A DNA stretch of 64,000 nt from Nocardia huaxiensis (lineage in GTDB: Bacteria; Actinomycetota; Actinomycetes; Mycobacteriales; Mycobacteriaceae). Within the stretch, counting starts at the first letter, position 1. Each line of letters starts with the position of its first letter. The notes below the pieces were generated by a model. It searched no databases. It saw nothing but the letters and a program-made list of their open reading frames with translations, and was not told the DNA's origin. Below are positions 1-10,149 of the stretch, piece by piece. The translations under genes were made by a program, and so were the position numbers. The DNA is taken from positions 682,001 through 746,000 of the forward strand of contig NZ_CP059399.1 in assembly GCF_013744875.1 (NCBI RefSeq), written 5' to 3'.

Positions 1-47
1 CCTGATGTGACGACCCGGCCCCGACGAGTCTGAAGTTTGCCTGACCC

Positions 48-722
48 TTAGCGGGCGCGGCGGGCGAGCCGCTCGGAGTCCGAGATCAGCACGCTCTTGC
101 CCTCGAGCCGCAGCCAGCCGCGGTGCGCGAAGTCGGCCAGGGCCTTGTTCACGGTTTCGCGGGAGGCGCCGACCAGCTGGGCGATCTCTTCCTGGGTGAG
201 GTCGTGGGTCACGCGCAGTGCCCCGGCCTCCTGGGTGCCGAAACGCTGTGCGAGCTGCAGCAGCGCCTTGGCGACACGACCCGGGACGTCGGTGAAGATG
301 AGATCCGCGAGGTTGTTGTTGGTGCGGCGCAGGCGGCGGGCAAGCACCCGCAACAGCTGCTCGGCGATCTCCGGCCGCTGGTCGATCCACGCCTTCAGCG
401 CGTCCCGATCCATGGTGACCGCGCGGACCTCGGTGACGGTGGTGGCCGTCGAGGTGCGCGGACCCGGGTCGAAGATCGACAGCTCGCCGAACATGTCCGA
501 CGGACCCATGATCGTCAGCAGGTTCTCACGGCCGTCCGGGGAACGGCGGCCGATCTTCACCTTGCCGGAGGTGATGATGTACAGCCGGTCGCCCGGCTCG
601 CCCTCGTTGAAGATCACGTGCCCGCGCGGAAAGTCCACGGGCTGCAGCTGTTTGGCGAGAGCCGCCACCGCGGTGGGCTCTACGCCTTGGAAGATGCCTG
701 CTCTGGCGAGGGCCTCGTCCAC
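48..722 (-). CDS. crp: Crp/GlxR-type cAMP-responsive transcription regulator
   Basis: A 224-residue protein of the Crp/Fnr family, the usual length for mycobacterial Crp and corynebacterial GlxR. The first ~115 residues form the cyclic-nucleotide-binding jelly roll; the phosphate-binding cassette is visible as [18 protein letters not shown] long dimerisation helix follows ([16 protein letters not shown]). The C-terminal winged helix carries the recognition helix in [20 protein letters not shown]. The GTG at 722 was chosen because AAGGAG lies just upstream and the protein then starts like the family ([13 protein letters not shown]); the open frame runs further upstream only by chance. It is a global regulator that binds TGTGA-N6-TCACA-like sites, several of which occur in this window. 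The promoter side (723-998) carries a phased repeat array. Confidence 0.95.
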   Translation of the reverse strand: MDEALARAGIFQGVEPTAVAALAKQLQPVDFPRGHVIFNEGEPGDRLYIITSGKVKIGRRSPDGRENLLTIMGPSDMFGELSIFDPGPRTSTATTVTEVRAVTMDRDALKAWIDQRPEIAEQLLRVLARRLRRTNNNLADLIFTDVPGRVAKALLQLAQRFGTQEAGALRVTHDLTQEEIAQLVGASRETVNKALADFAHRGWLRLEGKSVLISDSERLARRAR

Positions 723-998
723 GAATGTGCTCCTTATGGGAAATGGCTCTGTACTGGACCGAAGCGAACTCGGCCGACAGTGCAGTCTACTTTGCAATAC
801 CACCGGGTAGTGATAGACACCACGCGGACGGCGCTTCTGCGACACGCTAAACCGCATTACACGACACGCAGAAGCGATTTCGCGACACGCAAATCTTAGG
901 CAGACGACACGCCGCCGCAGCATTCGGGAGACCGGCCCCGAGACCGGAAGCGCCCACCCCGGTTCGGACCAGGGTGGGCGAGGAGAAGATCAGGCGGC
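723..998. promoter_or_regulatory. crp upstream region with phased CGACACGC repeats
   Basis: This non-coding stretch separates crp from the small membrane protein gene upstream of it on the same strand. It contains four exact copies of CGACACGC (GCGTGTCG in the crp direction) starting at 840, 862, 883 and 905, plus a 6/8 match (CACCACGC) at 818. Spacing is 22, 22, 21 and 22 bp, about two helical turns, so all would face one side of the DNA. A degenerate Crp half-site pair, GTGA-TAGACA-CCAC, lies at 810-823 and could allow weak autoregulation. The binding factor for the repeats is unknown. Confidence 0.6.
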
Positions 999-1238
999 TC
1001 AGCTGGCCTGGGCGACTTCGACGCCCTTGGCCGGAGCCCGGCGGCGCGCCCGCGCCGCGGCAGCGGGAACACCCAGCTTGGTGAGGTCACTGACCTCGGC
1101 ATTCGTGGCTCGATCGAGGTACTGCTGGACTTCGGGGTCGGGTTCGAGCAGCTTGCGCAGCCGGTTCTCGACACGTTCCATCACCAATGCGAACAGCATC
1201 AGCGCTATCGGAAACAGCACCACAGCGAGTCCTTGCAT
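999..1238 (-). CDS. Small membrane protein next to crp
   Basis: A 79-residue protein with one N-terminal hydrophobic helix (MQGLAVVLFPIALMLFALVM) followed by a charged cytoplasmic tail with an amphipathic stretch (ERVENRLRKLLE) and an Ala/Arg-rich end. The ATG at 1238 is preferred over an in-frame start 13 codons upstream because it puts the membrane helix at the N-terminus. A small membrane protein gene also sits beside crp in mycobacteria, and this appears to be its counterpart. Function is unknown; no enzymatic motif is visible. Confidence 0.7.
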   Translation of the reverse strand: MQGLAVVLFPIALMLFALVMERVENRLRKLLEPDPEVQQYLDRATNAEVSDLTKLGVPAAAARARRRAPAKGVEVAQAS

Positions 1239-1329
1239 AGGGGTGAGTAAACACGGAGAAGGTCTCAGATGGAACACGGCGTCCGCTCAGCCCGGTTGTC
1301 GGGACCGGCTGGTTCCGTAAGGTGGACGC

Positions 1330-2199
1330 GTGCGTGTCACCAAAACCAGCGCGGCCGCGAACGGGGCCGGAACAGGCGTCCCCGCGGTGCCGTCCGTGAA
1401 CGACGATACGCCCGCCGCGAGCGAATCCGCGCCGGTGGAAGCCACACTCGCGCGGCCGCGCAAAGCGAACAAGCGCGCCAAGGAGACGCCGACCGGATTG
1501 GTGCGCCGCGCCCGCCGCATGAACCGCGAACTGGCCCTCGCCTTCCCGGATGCGCACTGCGAGCTCGATTTCACGAATCCGCTCGAATTGGCTGTTGCCA
1601 CAATACTTTCCGCGCAATGCACGGATGTGCGTGTGAACATGACCACACCGGCGCTGTTCGCGAAGTATCCGACCGCCCGCGACTACGCCGAAGCCAACCG
1701 GACCGAACTCGAGGAGATGATCCGGCCCACCGGCTTCTACCGCAACAAGGCGAACTCGCTCATCGGCCTCGGACAGGCACTGGTCGAACAGTACGACGGC
1801 GTGCTGCCGAACAAGCTCGACAAGCTGGTGCAGCTGCCCGGCATCGGACGCAAGACCGCCAATGTCATCCTCGGCAATGCCTTCGGCGTCCCCGGCATCA
1901 CCGTCGACACCCACTTCGGCCGGCTCGTGCGCCGCTGGAAGTGGACCGACGAGGAGGACCCCGTGAAGGTCGAGCACATCGTCGGCGACCTCATCGAACG
2001 CAAAGAGTGGACGATGCTGTCGCACCGGGTGATCTTCCACGGGCGCCGCGTGTGTCATGCCCGCAAGCCCGCGTGCGGCGCCTGCATCCTCGCCAAGGAC
2101 TGCCCGTCCTACGGGACCGGTCCCACCGATCCGGCCCAGGCCGCCGCTCTGATCAAAGGCCCGGAGACCGAGCATCTGCTCGAACTGGTGGGCCTGTGA
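1330..2199 (+). CDS. nth: Endonuclease III (DNA glycosylase/AP lyase)
   Basis: Base-excision repair enzyme that removes oxidised pyrimidines and cuts the abasic site. The helix-hairpin-helix [17 protein letters not shown] contains the Schiff-base lysine, and the following VDTHFGRL supplies the catalytic aspartate. The C-terminal [4Fe-4S] ligands are C242, C249, C252 and C258 with C-x6-C-x2-C-x5-C spacing. At 289 residues it is longer than E. coli Nth because of a ~55-residue Ala/Pro/Lys-rich N-terminal tail. The GTG at 1330 is the longest reading; a shorter start is possible. Its stop overlaps the GTG of the thioredoxin-like gene (GTGA), implying translational coupling. Confidence 0.93.
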   Translation: MRVTKTSAAANGAGTGVPAVPSVNDDTPAASESAPVEATLARPRKANKRAKETPTGLVRRARRMNRELALAFPDAHCELDFTNPLELAVATILSAQCTDVRVNMTTPALFAKYPTARDYAEANRTELEEMIRPTGFYRNKANSLIGLGQALVEQYDGVLPNKLDKLVQLPGIGRKTANVILGNAFGVPGITVDTHFGRLVRRWKWTDEEDPVKVEHIVGDLIERKEWTMLSHRVIFHGRRVCHARKPACGACILAKDCPSYGTGPTDPAQAAALIKGPETEHLLELVGL

Positions 2200-2873
2200 C
2201 ACCCACGCTCGAGCAGACCGGGGCTCCGGCGCCGGGCGGCAATACCTGGTGGCGCTGGGCGGTGGCGGCGGTGGTCGTCGCGGTCGCGGTCGCCATCGTG
2301 GTGTGGGCGAGCGTGGGCGGGAAGGACACCGAGAAGGCGAAGGGTGCATCGACGACTCCGGCCGTCGCGGCGGTGTCGGCCGCCGATCGCGCCGCCGCGG
2401 CCCTGGCCGCCTGCCCGCAGCCGACCGGCGCGCCCGTCAGCGCCGAAAGCCCGCTGCGCGGCATCACGCTCGAATGTCTCGCGAACGGCGCTCCCGTCGA
2501 CCTCGCCGCGGCTCTGGCCGGAAAACCGGCCCTGATCAACCTGTGGGCCTACTGGTGCGGCCCGTGCGCGGAGGAACTGCCTCTGCTGCAACAGTATTCG
2601 GAGCAGGTGGGTGACGCGGTCACGGTGCTGACCGTGCACAGCGACCCGGCCACCGCCAAGGGCCTGTCCCGCCTGACCGGCCTCGGCATCCACCTGCCCG
2701 GTGTGGCCGACCCGGATATCAAGGTGCGCAAGGCCGTTCGGGCCCCGCAGGTGCTGCCCGTCTCGATCCTCGTGCGCGCCGACGGCACCGTCGTGAAGGT
2801 CGAGGTGCGCGCCTTCGACAGCGTCCAGGACATTGCCGACACCGTGTCCTCCGAGCTCGGGGTCAAGGCATGA
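2196..2873 (+). CDS. Membrane-anchored thioredoxin-like (TlpA/ResA) protein
   Basis: A 225-residue protein with an N-terminal membrane anchor at roughly residues 15-40 ([23 protein letters not shown]) and an exported thioredoxin-fold domain. The redox motif W-C-G-P-C has cysteines at 121 and 124, and a cis-proline follows later (QVLPVSILV). It probably reduces or isomerises thiols outside the membrane. It starts at a GTG overlapping the nth stop and belongs to the nth-Nudix-marP run, as in mycobacteria (Rv3673c position). The exact substrate is unknown. Confidence 0.85.
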   Translation: MTPTLEQTGAPAPGGNTWWRWAVAAVVVAVAVAIVVWASVGGKDTEKAKGASTTPAVAAVSAADRAAAALAACPQPTGAPVSAESPLRGITLECLANGAPVDLAAALAGKPALINLWAYWCGPCAEELPLLQQYSEQVGDAVTVLTVHSDPATAKGLSRLTGLGIHLPGVADPDIKVRKAVRAPQVLPVSILVRADGTVVKVEVRAFDSVQDIADTVSSELGVKA

Positions 2874-2973
2874 GCCCGAGCGGTGCGGCACGAATCACCG
2901 TGCCGGGCACCGTGTTTTCCCGTGGTCGGGGTGTAGCGATCGGTGGCGTTGTGGCGTTAGCAGGTGTGTGGGT

Positions 2974-3690
2974 ATGAGAAGCGAGATTTCCGGCAACGGC
3001 AGCGTTCCGGAGTGGCTACGGGCGGTGGCCGAGCACGAACCGGCCGACCCGACCGGCATCAATCCGGTGCTGCGGCGAGTCGCCTCGGCGATCTCCAAGC
3101 CGCGTGAGGCATCGGTGCTGGTGTTGTTCGGCGGATCGCCGGACGCGGACCCGAACGCCCTGGGCGGACTGCCCGACGACGCCGATGTGCTGCTCACCCA
3201 GCGCGCCGCGACCCTGCGCACGCACAGCGGGCAGGTCGCGTTTCCCGGCGGCGGCGTCGAACCCGGCGACGACGGCCCGATCGGCACCGCGCTGCGCGAG
3301 GCCGAGGAGGAGACCGGTCTCGACCCGGCCGGCGTGGAGCCGATCTCGGTGCTGCCCAAGATCTTCGTGCCGCCCTCGCGGTTCGAGGTGACCCCGGTCG
3401 TCGCCTACTGGCGCACGCCCGGCGAAGTCGGCGTGGTGAGTGAGACCGAGGCGGCGCGCGTGGTGCGGGTGCCGCTGTCGGAGCTCATCGACCCCGCGAA
3501 TCGGTTCGTGGTGCGGCATCCCCTCGGATACATGGGTCCGGCCTTCGCGGCGGACGGCATGCTGGTGTGGGGCTTCACCGCGGGTGTATTGGCCGGACTG
3601 CTCGCCGTGTCCGGCTGGGAACTGGAATGGGACCATCACGATGTGCGTGATCTGCAGGCCTCACTGGCCGCGGTTGGGATGACGTTATGA
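2974..3690 (+). CDS. CoA-pyrophosphatase-type Nudix hydrolase
   Basis: A 238-residue Nudix hydrolase. The Nudix box is seen in GGGVEPGDDGPIGTALREAE continuing into EETGL. The extra upstream signature LLTQRAATLRTHSGQVAFPG is typical of the NudL/CoA pyrophosphatase subgroup, which cleaves CoA or its oxidised forms to phosphopantetheine and 3',5'-ADP. The ATG at 2974 was chosen over longer in-frame readings because the upstream codons do not resemble the family. The stop overlaps the start of marP (ATGA), indicating coupling. Substrate assignment rests on the subgroup motif only. Confidence 0.88.
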   Translation: MRSEISGNGSVPEWLRAVAEHEPADPTGINPVLRRVASAISKPREASVLVLFGGSPDADPNALGGLPDDADVLLTQRAATLRTHSGQVAFPGGGVEPGDDGPIGTALREAEEETGLDPAGVEPISVLPKIFVPPSRFEVTPVVAYWRTPGEVGVVSETEAARVVRVPLSELIDPANRFVVRHPLGYMGPAFAADGMLVWGFTAGVLAGLLAVSGWELEWDHHDVRDLQASLAAVGMTL

Positions 3691-4880
3691 CTGCCTCGGG
3701 CTGGCTCGACATCGGAATCGTGCTCCTCGCCCTGCTGGCGGCCACCTCCGGGTGGCGGCAGGGCGCGGTCGCCTCGGCGCTCGCCTTCCTGGGCGTGCTA
3801 CTCGGGGCGGTGGCGGGCATTCTCATCGCGCCGCACATCCTGCAGCACCTGAGCGAGGGCCGCAGCCGGGTCCTGGTGGGCGTGCTGCTCATCGTGGCGC
3901 TGGTGATCGTCGGCGAGGTCGCGGGCATGGTGCTCGGGCGCGCCGCGCGCAGCGGCATGCGCGACCCGTTCACGCGCAGCGTGGACAGCGTGGTCGGCGC
4001 GGGCCTGCAGGCGGTCGCGGTGCTGGCCACCGCCTGGCTGCTGGCGCTGCCGCTGACCAACTCCTCGCAGCCGGGAATCGCCGGGGCGGTGAAGAATTCG
4101 CAGGTCCTCATCAATGTGGACCATGTGGCGCCGAACTGGCTGCGCAAGGTGCCCAACGAATTCTCCAACCTGCTCAACACCTCCGGGCTGCCGGACGTCA
4201 TCGGCCCGTTCGGGCGCGTGCAGATCGCCGCGGTGGATCCGCCGGACGGCGGCGTGCTGGACCTGCCGGTGGTGCGCTCGCTGCAGCACAGCGTGCTGCG
4301 CATCCGCGGCGTCGCGCCCAGTTGCCAACGGCAGCTGGAGGGTTCGGGCTTCGTGGTGGCGCCCGAGCGCGTCATGACCAACGCCCACGTGGTCGCCGGA
4401 ACGACCAGTGTCGCGGTGGACATCGCGGGCGGATCGCTGCCGGCCACCGTGGTGCTGTTCGACCCGTCCAAGGATGTGGCGATCCTCGCCGTGCCCGGAC
4501 TGGACGTGCCGACCGTGCCGCTGGCCCCGGAACCCGCGGAACCGGGCACCAGCTCCATCGTGCTCGGCTACCCGGGCGGCGGCCGGTACACGGCCAGCGC
4601 GGCCCGCGTGCGCGAGACGCTGGAACTCAAGGGCCCCAATATCTATCGCGACGACAATGTGGAGCGTGAGGTCTACACGCTGCGCGGCACCGTGCGCGCG
4701 GGCAACTCGGGCGGACCGCTGGTCGACACCGACGGGCGGGTGCTGGGCGTGGTGTTCGGCGCCGCCGTCACCGACGACGACACCGGCTACGTGCTGACAT
4801 TGGACGAGGTGCGCCCGGAAGTGAATGCGGCGCCGAATGTTTCGGCCCCGGTAGAGACCGGCAGCTGCGTACTGAGCTGA
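3687..4880 (+). CDS. marP: Membrane-bound periplasmic serine protease MarP
   Basis: A 397-residue protein with a CvpA-like N-terminal membrane domain of four hydrophobic helices (about residues 5-130) and a C-terminal chymotrypsin-like protease domain. The catalytic triad is H234 (TNAHVV), D263 (KDVAIL) and S341 (RAGNSGGPL). Two cysteines, in APSCQ and in the C-terminal GSCVLS, match the disulfide described for M. tuberculosis MarP. The family is needed for acid and oxidative stress resistance and processes cell-wall hydrolases. Length, order of neighbours and motifs fit Rv3671c closely. Confidence 0.93.
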   Translation: MTASGWLDIGIVLLALLAATSGWRQGAVASALAFLGVLLGAVAGILIAPHILQHLSEGRSRVLVGVLLIVALVIVGEVAGMVLGRAARSGMRDPFTRSVDSVVGAGLQAVAVLATAWLLALPLTNSSQPGIAGAVKNSQVLINVDHVAPNWLRKVPNEFSNLLNTSGLPDVIGPFGRVQIAAVDPPDGGVLDLPVVRSLQHSVLRIRGVAPSCQRQLEGSGFVVAPERVMTNAHVVAGTTSVAVDIAGGSLPATVVLFDPSKDVAILAVPGLDVPTVPLAPEPAEPGTSSIVLGYPGGGRYTASAARVRETLELKGPNIYRDDNVEREVYTLRGTVRAGNSGGPLVDTDGRVLGVVFGAAVTDDDTGYVLTLDEVRPEVNAAPNVSAPVETGSCVLS

Positions 4881-4897
4881 GTGTCCGGTGAAAACCG

Positions 4898-4926
4898 GTG
4901 CGGCCCCCACGATGTGGGGGCCGCAC
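4898..4926 (+). terminator. Rho-independent terminator of marP
   Basis: A perfect 13-bp stem (GTGCGGCCCCCAC pairing with GTGGGGGCCGCAC) with a 3-nt GAT loop, followed by TCGTTTCT. It starts 17 bp after the marP stop and ends 7 bp before the stop of the convergent hydrolase gene, so it can serve both strands. Confidence 0.85.
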
Positions 4927-4933
4927 TCGTTTC

Positions 4934-5887
4934 TCAGGCCAGTAGTTTCGCGATCTCCGCGGTGACGGCTTGCGGATTCTCCTGGTGCGCATAGTGACCC
5001 GCGTCCGGGATCGCCACCAGATGCCGGTTGGGTGACAGTTCCTGCCCGCGCCGGATGCTGCTCGCCAGCACGTAGTGGTCCTGATCGCCGTACAGCGCCA
5101 GCACCGGGATCTGGATGGGTTCCCGCATGGTCTCCATGAAACGCGCACCGTCGGGCCGCCATTGGCTGCGGAAGGCCCAGCGCTGATACTCCAGCGCACA
5201 GTGCGCCGCGCCCGGAATCCGGATGGCGGTGCGCACCCGCTCGACGGTGTCGGCGAAGTCGGGGGTGGCCGCCCACCGGGCCCCGGCCCGCTTGCGCATG
5301 AGCCGTTCCAGCTCCGCCCCACCGTCTTTGGTGAGTAGATTCTCCGGGTACCGCGGCAGCTGGTAGCGCAGGAAGTTCGGCAGCCAGGTCTTGCGCTGCT
5401 TCCCGTCCCGCAGCACCGACTGCTTGAGCGCCGCCGGATGCGGTGAGCTCACCACCGCGATGGCCTTCACCACCCGCGGTTGCAGCACCGCGGTGGCCCA
5501 GCACACCAGCCCGCCCTCGGCGTGGCCGACCAGCGTGGCCTCGGTGTGCCCGAGCGCGCGGATCAGGCCCGCCACATCACCGGCGAGCGTCCAGCCGTCG
5601 TAGCCGCGCGGCGGCTTGTCGGTGTCGCCGTAGCCGCGCAGATCCACTGCCACGGCCCGGAATCCGCGCTCGGCCAGGGCGGTCAGCTGATGCCGCCACG
5701 ACCACCAGAAGTCGCCGAAGCCGTGCAGCAGCACGACCAGCGGCGTATCCGGATCCGTGAAGACCGTGCCGCCGGCGGGCATGGCTTCGACCACATGGAA
5801 GCGAATGCCGTTGGCATGCACGTCCCGATGGGTCCACGGTCCGTCGTAGCGGACGGCGGACGGATCCGGCAGCGAATTCGACGACAC
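4934..5887 (-). CDS. ephE: Alpha/beta hydrolase, epoxide-hydrolase-like
   Basis: A 317-residue alpha/beta-hydrolase-fold protein. The oxyanion-hole motif is in LLHGFGDFWWSWRHQL. Next to it VDLRGYGDTDKPP is typical of epoxide hydrolases and related enzymes. The nucleophile elbow region reads LVGHAEGGLVCW, where Glu follows Ala rather than the usual Asp, which is odd for an epoxide hydrolase. The catalytic His is probably in DAGHYAHQENP. The GTG at 5887 lies just after the upstream stop (gap 23 bp) with no clear Shine-Dalgarno, so the start is uncertain. The gene order matches Rv3670 (ephE). Confidence 0.8.
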   Translation of the reverse strand: MSSNSLPDPSAVRYDGPWTHRDVHANGIRFHVVEAMPAGGTVFTDPDTPLVVLLHGFGDFWWSWRHQLTALAERGFRAVAVDLRGYGDTDKPPRGYDGWTLAGDVAGLIRALGHTEATLVGHAEGGLVCWATAVLQPRVVKAIAVVSSPHPAALKQSVLRDGKQRKTWLPNFLRYQLPRYPENLLTKDGGAELERLMRKRAGARWAATPDFADTVERVRTAIRIPGAAHCALEYQRWAFRSQWRPDGARFMETMREPIQIPVLALYGDQDHYVLASSIRRGQELSPNRHLVAIPDAGHYAHQENPQAVTAEIAKLLA

Positions 5888-5910
5888 GCCGAGGAAGCGT
5901 AATCGAAGAG

Positions 5911-6423
5911 CTAGCTCCGAGACTTGTCGAGCTCGATCGTGGCGTGTGCGGAGCTGTCGCCGTGGCCGCTGAACCCGCTGGGAATCAGCGTCTTCGCTTC
6001 CTTCAGCGATTCGATGGTCTTCTCCGGCGCCCGCAGTTTGCGGACCTTCAGATAGCCCAGCAGGCCGAACACCGCCACGGTGACGATCATCAGCAGGAAC
6101 ACGATGAGGAACGCCAGCCAGCGGTACACCCACACGTCCAGCAGCTCGGCCAGGAAGAAGAAAAAGAAGAACGAACTGAACAGCAGCACCGTCAGCGCCG
6201 CGATGAAGAAGACGCTGCCCTGCAGCCCCTTCTTGATCTCACCTGTCACCTCGGCCTTGGCCAGCGCCACCTCGGCGCGCACCAGCGTCGACATCTGCTC
6301 GGTCGCGTCGCGCACCAGCGTGCCGATGGTCGCCGACTCGTGAGTGTCGACATCGGACAACGGAATCGAGGTGATGGTGCGGGTGCGGCGCCCGTCCTGC
6401 CCGTTACCGCCTGTGTAGCTCAA
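5911..6423 (-). CDS. Phage-holin-superfamily (DUF1469-like) membrane protein
   Basis: A 170-residue protein. The N-terminal half holds an amphipathic segment (GTLVRDATEQMSTLVRAEVA) typical of the Phage_holin_3_6/YqjE family, followed by two membrane helices at about residues 70-95 and 100-125. The first helix contains a run of six phenylalanines. It ends in a charged tail. Mycobacteria carry a similar gene beside ephE. No lysis function is implied; the chromosomal members are of unknown role, possibly in envelope stress. Confidence 0.78.
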   Translation of the reverse strand: MSYTGGNGQDGRRTRTITSIPLSDVDTHESATIGTLVRDATEQMSTLVRAEVALAKAEVTGEIKKGLQGSVFFIAALTVLLFSSFFFFFFLAELLDVWVYRWLAFLIVFLLMIVTVAVFGLLGYLKVRKLRAPEKTIESLKEAKTLIPSGFSGHGDSSAHATIELDKSRS

Positions 6424-6474
6424 TTGCTCGACCCTTCTCCGTCTCTTCGACTCGTCCCGGTGTGCCCGGCTCGG

Positions 6475-7710
6475 TCACTCTTGTCCCTGCAGTGCCCGCT
6501 CGTCACGTCGTGCCTGGTGGGCACGGCCACGACGCAACAGTAGCGCCGAACCTGCCAGGGAAGCCGCCAATGACGTCAGCAACACTGCTGCCTTCGCGAG
6601 TTCGACCGCGGAGCCGTCGCCGACGTCCGCCAGTGCGAGTTCTGCCACAAGAAGGCTAACGGTGAAGCCGATCGCGCCTAGTACCGACAGGGCGAACATG
6701 TCCCGGTAACCGAGATCCGAGGGTTTCTCGGCCAGCCCGACACGCACTGCGAGCCAGCTGAATCCGAAGATGCCCAGGGTTTTGCCGACCAGCAGGCCCA
6801 GAATGATGGCCAGTGACAGGCGGTTCACGAACAGCTCGGAGAACACCTCCGAATTCAAGGGCACACCGGATGCGAACAGCGCGAACAGCGGAACGCAGAC
6901 GACCGCCGAGATGGGCTGGAAGAAATGCTCGAGATTCGCTGCGGGCACGCAGTGCTCGTCCTCGTCCGGGTCGGGACGCACCCGGGTGAGCAAGCCCAAT
7001 ATGACGCCCGCGAGGGTCGCGTGAATTCCGGCCTCGTGCAAGGCATACCAGGACACCAGGGCGAGCGGCACGTAGACGATCGGATTGCTCCAGCGCAGTT
7101 TCTGCGCGCCCGCCCAGCCCGCGAAGCACAGGATGGCGATCAGCAGCCACAGGAATTTCACCGTGGTGGTGAACAGCACCGCGATCAGGATGATGGCGAT
7201 CAGATCGTCGACCACCGCCAGGCTCAGCAGGAACACGCGGGCGCCGGCCGGAATGCGGGAGCCGGTCATGGCCAGCACAGCGAGCGCGAACGCGATATCG
7301 GTGGCGACCGGAATGGCCCAGCCGCGATCCATGCCGTCGACGCCCCAGCCGACGCCGACCGCGATCAAGGCCGGCAGCAGCACCCCACCGGCCGCGGCGA
7401 TGATCGGCAGTGCGGCGCGTTTGCGATCGGCCAGCTCGCCGACCACAAGCTCGCGTTTGAGTTCGAGCCCGGCGACGAAGAAGAAGATGGCGAGCAGACC
7501 GTCCTTGGTCCAATCCGCCAGGGTGAGATCCAGATGCAGCGCCGGAATCGCCAGCTTGGTGTCGACCATGGTCGTGTAGGACGCGCCCCACGGCGAATTC
7601 ACCCAGATGAGGGCTCCGGCGGCGGCGATGAGAAGCAGTGCGCCACCGAAGGTTTCGGTCCGTAGATAGCGAGATAGCTCGGAGCGGACCTGAGAAAACA
7701 CGAGGTGCAC
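6475..7710 (-). CDS. nhaA: Na+/H+ antiporter NhaA
   Basis: A 411-residue integral membrane protein of the NhaA family with about 11-12 hydrophobic helices. The ion-binding aspartates are in place: D138 (PVATDIAFAL) and the pair D168-D169 (SLAVVDDLIAI), equivalent to D133, D163 and D164 of E. coli NhaA. The segment FFFVAGLELKREL is also diagnostic. It exchanges internal Na+ for external H+ for pH and salt homeostasis. The GTG at 7710 is the longest start; another GTG three codons in is possible. It is transcribed toward the holin-like gene with a 51-bp gap. Confidence 0.95.
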   Translation of the reverse strand: MHLVFSQVRSELSRYLRTETFGGALLLIAAAGALIWVNSPWGASYTTMVDTKLAIPALHLDLTLADWTKDGLLAIFFFVAGLELKRELVVGELADRKRAALPIIAAAGGVLLPALIAVGVGWGVDGMDRGWAIPVATDIAFALAVLAMTGSRIPAGARVFLLSLAVVDDLIAIILIAVLFTTTVKFLWLLIAILCFAGWAGAQKLRWSNPIVYVPLALVSWYALHEAGIHATLAGVILGLLTRVRPDPDEDEHCVPAANLEHFFQPISAVVCVPLFALFASGVPLNSEVFSELFVNRLSLAIILGLLVGKTLGIFGFSWLAVRVGLAEKPSDLGYRDMFALSVLGAIGFTVSLLVAELALADVGDGSAVELAKAAVLLTSLAASLAGSALLLRRGRAHQARRDERALQGQE

Positions 7711-7866
7711 CTTTCAGCCGGTTCGACAGAACAGCGGCGTGCGCTACCACTCCAGGAAGGGCGGGCACATGCCGCATGCCGACCAGACTTCCCGGCACAC
7801 CTTTTACGCGATTCTAACGGTTTGCGCCGTACGCCCAGTTCACCGGCACGCGCCAAACACACCAAC

Positions 7867-7893
7867 AGCCCCGCGACCTGGCATCGCGGGGCT
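7867..7893 (-). terminator. Terminator downstream of acs
   Basis: A perfect 10-bp stem (AGCCCCGCGA with TCGCGGGGCT) and 7-nt loop. On the minus strand it is followed by a T-rich stretch (GTTGGTGTGTTTGG). A second, imperfect hairpin lies at 7907-7954, 12 bp past the acs stop, so acs has two tandem candidate terminators before nhaA. Confidence 0.65.
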
Positions 7894-7906
7894 ATCGATA
7901 GGTGAG

Positions 7907-7954
7907 GGAGCTGTGGTGGCGGGAAAATCGGGCTTTCGCCGCCACCAGAGCTCC
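7907..7954 (-). terminator. Hairpin directly after acs stop
   Basis: GGAGCT and TGGTGGCG arms pair with CGCCACCA and AGCTCC around a G-G mismatch, enclosing a 17-nt loop. There is no T-tract. It is the first structure after the acs stop on the minus strand and may protect the 3' end or terminate together with 7867-7893. Confidence 0.45.
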
Positions 7955-7966
7955 TTGATCTTGTGG

Positions 7967-9916
<1,950 letters not shown>

Positions 9917-10026
9917 CTCGTCTCTTCTCTCGCTTCTACCGCAGGGGTGACCGCGGCCACGTTCGACACTAACCGACTGTGATCTGCGGCGGGCCTGCCC
10001 TGCCCGGTCGGTCCCACTCGGCGGAT

Positions 10027-10042
10027 CGTGACAGGTTTCACG
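10027..10042. promoter_or_regulatory. Crp/GlxR-like site between acs and dppA
   Basis: CGTGACAGGTTTCACG is a GTGA-N6-TCAC inverted repeat with an extra outer C/G pair. It lies 111 bp upstream of the acs start and 107 bp upstream of the dppA start, where it could control both. A Crp-type regulator is encoded at 48-722; GlxR control of acetate genes is known in corynebacteria. Confidence 0.55.
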
Positions 10043-10149
10043 CCGATCCGGCGCGGTCCCCTGACAGCACAGGCCGTGGTCGCTTATGGTCGGCACCTAA
10101 CCTCGCAGCATTCTCATGACCGAATCGTGAACGACATTCGGGAGCGCCG

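Noticed and set aside
5911..6423. Holin-like protein as a sign of prophage
   Set aside because: The family is common on actinobacterial chromosomes, the gene is syntenic with mycobacteria and no phage genes are nearby.
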